Assembly: GCF_014930455.1 (NCBI RefSeq)
Contig: NZ_JAAIYO010000012.1
Location: 186,001 to 250,000, forward strand
Direction: 5' to 3'
From: Corallococcus soli
Lineage (GTDB): Bacteria > Myxococcota > Myxococcia > Myxococcales > Myxococcaceae
DNA: 64,000 bases
This document shows, in pieces, positions 61,122 through 64,000 of this stretch (position 1 is its first letter; each line of letters opens with the position of its first letter). A program made the position numbers and the translations under genes. Below the pieces are notes generated by a model. That model was not told the DNA's origin. It searched no databases and worked only from the letters and a program-made list of their open reading frames with translations.

Positions 61122-62558
61122 TCAGCCTCGCGTGTCCAGCCGCTCGATGAGGCGCACGAAGTCCGCGAGGTGGCGCGCGGCGGTGAAATGGGCGCGGACG
61201 TGCTCCTGGGCCCGGGTGCCCAGTTGGGCGGCCCGCTCCGGATTCTCCAGGAGCGAGCGCACCGTGCTCGCGAACTCCGCCGGGTCCCCGGGGTCGCGCA
61301 CGAGCAAGCCGTTCACGCCGTGGACCACCTGGTCCTGGAGCCCGCCCACTGCGCTCGCCACCACGGGGCGGCCCTTCCACATGGCCTCGGTGATGGTGAG
61401 CCCGAAGCCCTCCTGGAGGCTCTTCTGGACGACTACGGCCGCGTGGCGCTGGAGGGCGTTGACGATGGCGGCGTTCTCCTCCAGGTCGCTCATGGGCAGG
61501 CACGCCAGGTGGACGCGCCGACGCACGAAGTGAGGCTGCTGCCGCCACAGAGAGATGACGTCCTGGAGCGTCGCCGCCGCTTCCGGATCGTCCGCCACGG
61601 ACGTGACGGCCGGACCGGCGAGCACCAGCTCCGCGCGCAGGTCGGGCGACTGCCGCAGCAACAGCGCGAACCCATTCAGCACGCCCGCCGGGTCCTTTAG
61701 CGGATCCCACCGCGACACCTGCACCACCAGGGGCGAGTCAGGCTCGGGCTCGGCGCCGAGCCGCACGATGTCCGCGCCCCGCGACACGCGCGCGGGCACC
61801 CCGTCCGAGCGGGTGAAGACGGGCTCGGGCGCGTCCGGCGTCCCGCGTAGCAGGCCGGTACGGGCGAGGATGGCGCGGGCGACCTCGGGCGACAGGGGCC
61901 GGTTCTTCACCGCGAAGATGTCGATGGAGGGCTGGATGACGAGCGCCCGGTCCGCGCACTGGGGCGGCACGTAGGCGGCACGGCTGAAGACGGTGAGCCG
62001 GGCGGCAGTCAGGCCCGGCGCGAGGAACTCCCACGCCCGCGCCACCTCGGCGTTGGGGGTGTCCCGGCCCACGTGACAGCGCCAGGCCACGCGGGCCCCC
62101 GCCGCCGCCAGCGCGGGCGCCAGCCCCGCGGTCTGTGGGTCGTGCAGGAGCACCACGTCCCCCGGCCGCACCAGGACGAGCAGCTCCTCCAGGTTGTCGC
62201 GGAGCACCTCGTCGTACCGGGCATGCTCGGCCGCGCCCAGGGGCGACCCGTCCCCGCTCGAGCCATGCAGCGCGTGATGCAGCCGCTTGGTGATGTGGAA
62301 GAACTCCGGGGTGCCGCTCAGCACCAGCCAGCGCGCGTCCACGCCCGCCCCGCGAGCGTAGGCGACCAGCCGGGGCACCATCTCCGCCACGCCGCCCCCC
62401 TGCGCCGTGGAACTCACGTTCCAGAACGCTAGGCCTGCCATGAGCGCCCGGGCCTTCGCGGCCTCTTCCTGGAGCACGCTCCAGGCGGCCGCGTCCAGCT
62501 CGGACTCGAAGTGCGTCAGAGGTTCGGCCTGGACGTGCACCTCGAAGGGCTTGAGCAT
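61122..62558 (-). CDS. treT: Trehalose synthase TreT-like (GT4 glycosyltransferase)
   Basis: A 478-residue glycosyltransferase; TreT makes trehalose from NDP-glucose and glucose. The ATG at 62558 follows AGAGGTGAA. The N-terminal domain has 'WNVSSTAQGGGVAEMVPRLVAYARG' (donor loop), 'LHDPQTAGLAPALAAAGARVAWRCHVG' and 'QPSIDIFAVKNRPL'. The C-terminal domain has 'VVQVSRWDPLKDPAGVLNGFALLL' and the EX7E nucleotide motif 'EGFGLTITEAMWKGRPVVAS'. All fit the TreT branch of GT4. Trehalose would protect spores or drying cells. The gene stands alone and faces away from the S46 peptidase. Confidence 0.85.
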   Translation of the reverse strand: MLKPFEVHVQAEPLTHFESELDAAAWSVLQEEAAKARALMAGLAFWNVSSTAQGGGVAEMVPRLVAYARGAGVDARWLVLSGTPEFFHITKRLHHALHGSSGDGSPLGAAEHARYDEVLRDNLEELLVLVRPGDVVLLHDPQTAGLAPALAAAGARVAWRCHVGRDTPNAEVARAWEFLAPGLTAARLTVFSRAAYVPPQCADRALVIQPSIDIFAVKNRPLSPEVARAILARTGLLRGTPDAPEPVFTRSDGVPARVSRGADIVRLGAEPEPDSPLVVQVSRWDPLKDPAGVLNGFALLLRQSPDLRAELVLAGPAVTSVADDPEAAATLQDVISLWRQQPHFVRRRVHLACLPMSDLEENAAIVNALQRHAAVVVQKSLQEGFGLTITEAMWKGRPVVASAVGGLQDQVVHGVNGLLVRDPGDPAEFASTVRSLLENPERAAQLGTRAQEHVRAHFTAARHLADFVRLIERLDTRG

Positions 62559-62974
62559 TTCACCTCTCGCTCGGAAGCGCGGCGCCCCTTTCACGGGCGG
62601 ATGGCGGCCTCTCCAGGCGGTGACGCCTTGAAAGTAGTCATCGTGTAGGAGCGCGCCCTCCAGGGGTTCCGCAGGGCCAAGGCGCACGGCCGGCACCACG
62701 CCAGGGGCATGGCGGCGCGGGACCCGGATTTCCTGATCCACCCTGCCCGCCCTTTCGGACGCAATGCGTCGGACTCCGGCGGCGGACCGGATCCACCCCC
62801 CACGGGAGGAAATCCGCATGCCTGGCCGGTCACCTCAGGAATCGTTCAGGCGCTCATGCGTTCAGCGTCTTGCGTGGGCGTTTTCCCAGCTTGACCGTCG
62901 CCGGGCCTTCCCTCACAAACGCCCCGTCCCCGCTGCTGGCCTTCCCGTCCAGCGGCCCGAAAGGATCCCGACTC
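62559..62974. other. Divergent intergenic region, treT and S46 peptidase
   Basis: 416 bases with no gene I can support. It must hold both promoters. On the plus strand TTGACC at 62891-62896 is a -35-like box without a convincing -10. The ribosome-binding site of the peptidase is AAGGATC just before 62975. The remaining ORFs here are Arg/Pro-rich shadows. Confidence 0.45.
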
Positions 62975-64000
62975 ATGAAGCGATTGGTCGTCATCGCCGC
63001 CCTCGTGGGGGCCGCTCCGGCGCTCGCCGATGAAGGCATGTGGACGTACAACAACTTCCCCGCCGCCAAGGTGAAGGAGAAGTACGGCTTCGAGCCGTCC
63101 CAGCAGTGGCTGGAGAAGCTTCGCCTGGGCGCGGTGCGTCTGGCCGGTGGCTGCTCCGCCAGCTTCGTGTCGCCGGACGGCCTGGTGATGACGAACCACC
63201 ACTGCGCGCGCGGCTGCATCGAGCAGCTGTCCACCGCGAAGCAGGACTACCTGGCCAACGGCTTCTACGCGAAGTCCCAGGCCGAGGAGAAGCAGTGCCC
63301 GGCGATGGAGGTGAACCAGCTCGTCGAGATCACCGACGTCACCGAAACCCTGAACAAGGCCACCCAGTCCCTGTCCGGCAAGCAGTACTCGGACACGCTG
63401 AAGTCGGAGATGGCCAAGGTGGAGAAGGCCTGCTCCGCCGGCGACGACAAGGTGCGCTGTGACGTCGTCACGCTGTACCAGGGCGGCAAGTACAACCTCT
63501 ACAAGTACCGCCGCTTCCAGGACGTGCGCCTGGTATTCGCCCCGGAGCACGCCATCGCGTTCTTCGGCGGTGACCCGGACAACTTCGAGTTCCCCCGCTA
63601 CGACCTGGACGTCACGTTCGTGCGCGTCTACCAGGACAAGCAGCCGGCGAAGACGCCGGACTACTTCAAGTGGTCCAAGGGCGGCGCCAAGGAGAACGAG
63701 CTCACGTTCATCCCCGGCAACCCGGGCCGCACGTCGCGCGCGCTGACCATGGCGGAGCTGGAGTACACCCGCGATGTGTCCATGCCCAAGACGCTCATGT
63801 ACCTGTCCGAGCTGCGCGGCATGCTCACCGAGTTCCAGAAGCGCGGCCCCGAGCAGAAGCGCGTCTCCAGCAACCTGCTGTTCGGCGTGGAGAACGCGCT
63901 GAAGGCGTCCAAGGGCCGCCACGAGGCGCTGCTGGACAAGAAGTTCTTCGGGTCCAAGGTCGCCGCGGAGCAGGAGCTGCGCAAGAAGGTCGACGCGAAC
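62975..64000 (+). CDS. S46-family dipeptidyl peptidase, N-terminal part (partial)
   Basis: The frame runs from an ATG at 62975, with AAGGATC upstream, to the window end, giving 342 residues of a protein usually about 700 long. The signal 'MKRLVVIAALVGAAPALA' directs export. The chymotrypsin-like fold of DPP7/DPP11 enzymes is visible: 'VSPDGLVMTNHHC' (catalytic His, residue 75 or 76), and 'FFGGDPDNFEFPRYDLD', which holds the Asp. The catalytic Ser ('GNSGSP') lies beyond the window. It cleaves dipeptides from peptide N-termini, useful for feeding on proteins. Confidence 0.92.
   Translation, partial: MKRLVVIAALVGAAPALADEGMWTYNNFPAAKVKEKYGFEPSQQWLEKLRLGAVRLAGGCSASFVSPDGLVMTNHHCARGCIEQLSTAKQDYLANGFYAKSQAEEKQCPAMEVNQLVEITDVTETLNKATQSLSGKQYSDTLKSEMAKVEKACSAGDDKVRCDVVTLYQGGKYNLYKYRRFQDVRLVFAPEHAIAFFGGDPDNFEFPRYDLDVTFVRVYQDKQPAKTPDYFKWSKGGAKENELTFIPGNPGRTSRALTMAELEYTRDVSMPKTLMYLSELRGMLTEFQKRGPEQKRVSSNLLFGVENALKASKGRHEALLDKKFFGSKVAAEQELRKKVDAN

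Overview
The window is very GC-rich and packed with genes. Many neighbours overlap by 4 bases (ATGA or GTGA) and GTG starts are common. Several features point to a myxobacterium of the Myxococcus/Corallococcus group: a DUSAM-family protein, a Sit-like Cys-rich lipoprotein, many Ala/Pro-rich lipoproteins ending in DAG-type motifs, a sphingolipid locus and a good sigma-54 promoter match. This is inferred from gene content; no rRNA is present. Almost all of the window reads as core chromosome. There is no insertion sequence, integrase, phage or CRISPR array.

Layout. 1-3.8 kb: end of an M16 peptidase, an RluA-type pseudouridine synthase, two envelope proteins and a zinc-ribbon protein. 4.0-7.3 kb: the inner-membrane Mla lipid transporter (permease, ATPase, MCE protein). 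7.4-12.6 kb: PfkB kinase, PilZ protein, phosphoesterase, lipoprotein, phosphatidylserine decarboxylase, HisS. 12.7-18.1 kb: an overlapping six-gene operon that I cannot match to any described system: a signal-peptidase-like protease, a PqqD-like protein, a lipoprotein, a 1020-residue secreted beta-propeller protein, a 55-residue peptide and an HprK-like kinase. 18.2-28.5 kb: MiaA, HdeD-like protein, sugar dehydrogenase, three receiver-domain signalling proteins, a TPR-like membrane protein, an RsmB/F-type RNA methyltransferase and tRNA-Leu and tRNA-Ala. 28.6-32.4 kb: class I aldolase, then a TolC-type protein with MlaC. 32.4-39.1 kb: a sphingolipid locus (acyltransferase, serine palmitoyltransferase, RND lipid transporter, Aur1-like PAP2 enzyme). 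39.1-48.4 kb: amino-acid and acyl-CoA catabolism (aminotransferase, HMG-CoA lyase, enoyl-CoA hydratase, acyl-CoA carboxylase, acyl-CoA dehydrogenase) with a Tim44/TerB protein and a YtxH protein read the other way. 48.4-59.9 kb: RNase III, two cyclophilins, Era, Der, YfgM-like, BamB, MutT, a YprB-like nuclease and envelope proteins. 60.0-61.05 kb: a less GC-rich islet with a Cys-rich lipoprotein, a DUSAM protein and a dif-like XerCD site. 61.1-64 kb: TreT trehalose synthase and the start of an S46 peptidase.

The common theme is the cell envelope. Two Mla fragments about 22 kb apart, phosphatidylserine decarboxylase, the sphingolipid genes, BamB/YfgM, periplasmic cyclophilin and many lipoproteins build and maintain membranes. 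The 12.7-18.1 kb operon looks like a new peptide-modification or peptide-export device linked to a secreted surface protein. The 60-61 kb islet looks like a self-recognition cassette beside a possible chromosome-dimer-resolution site.
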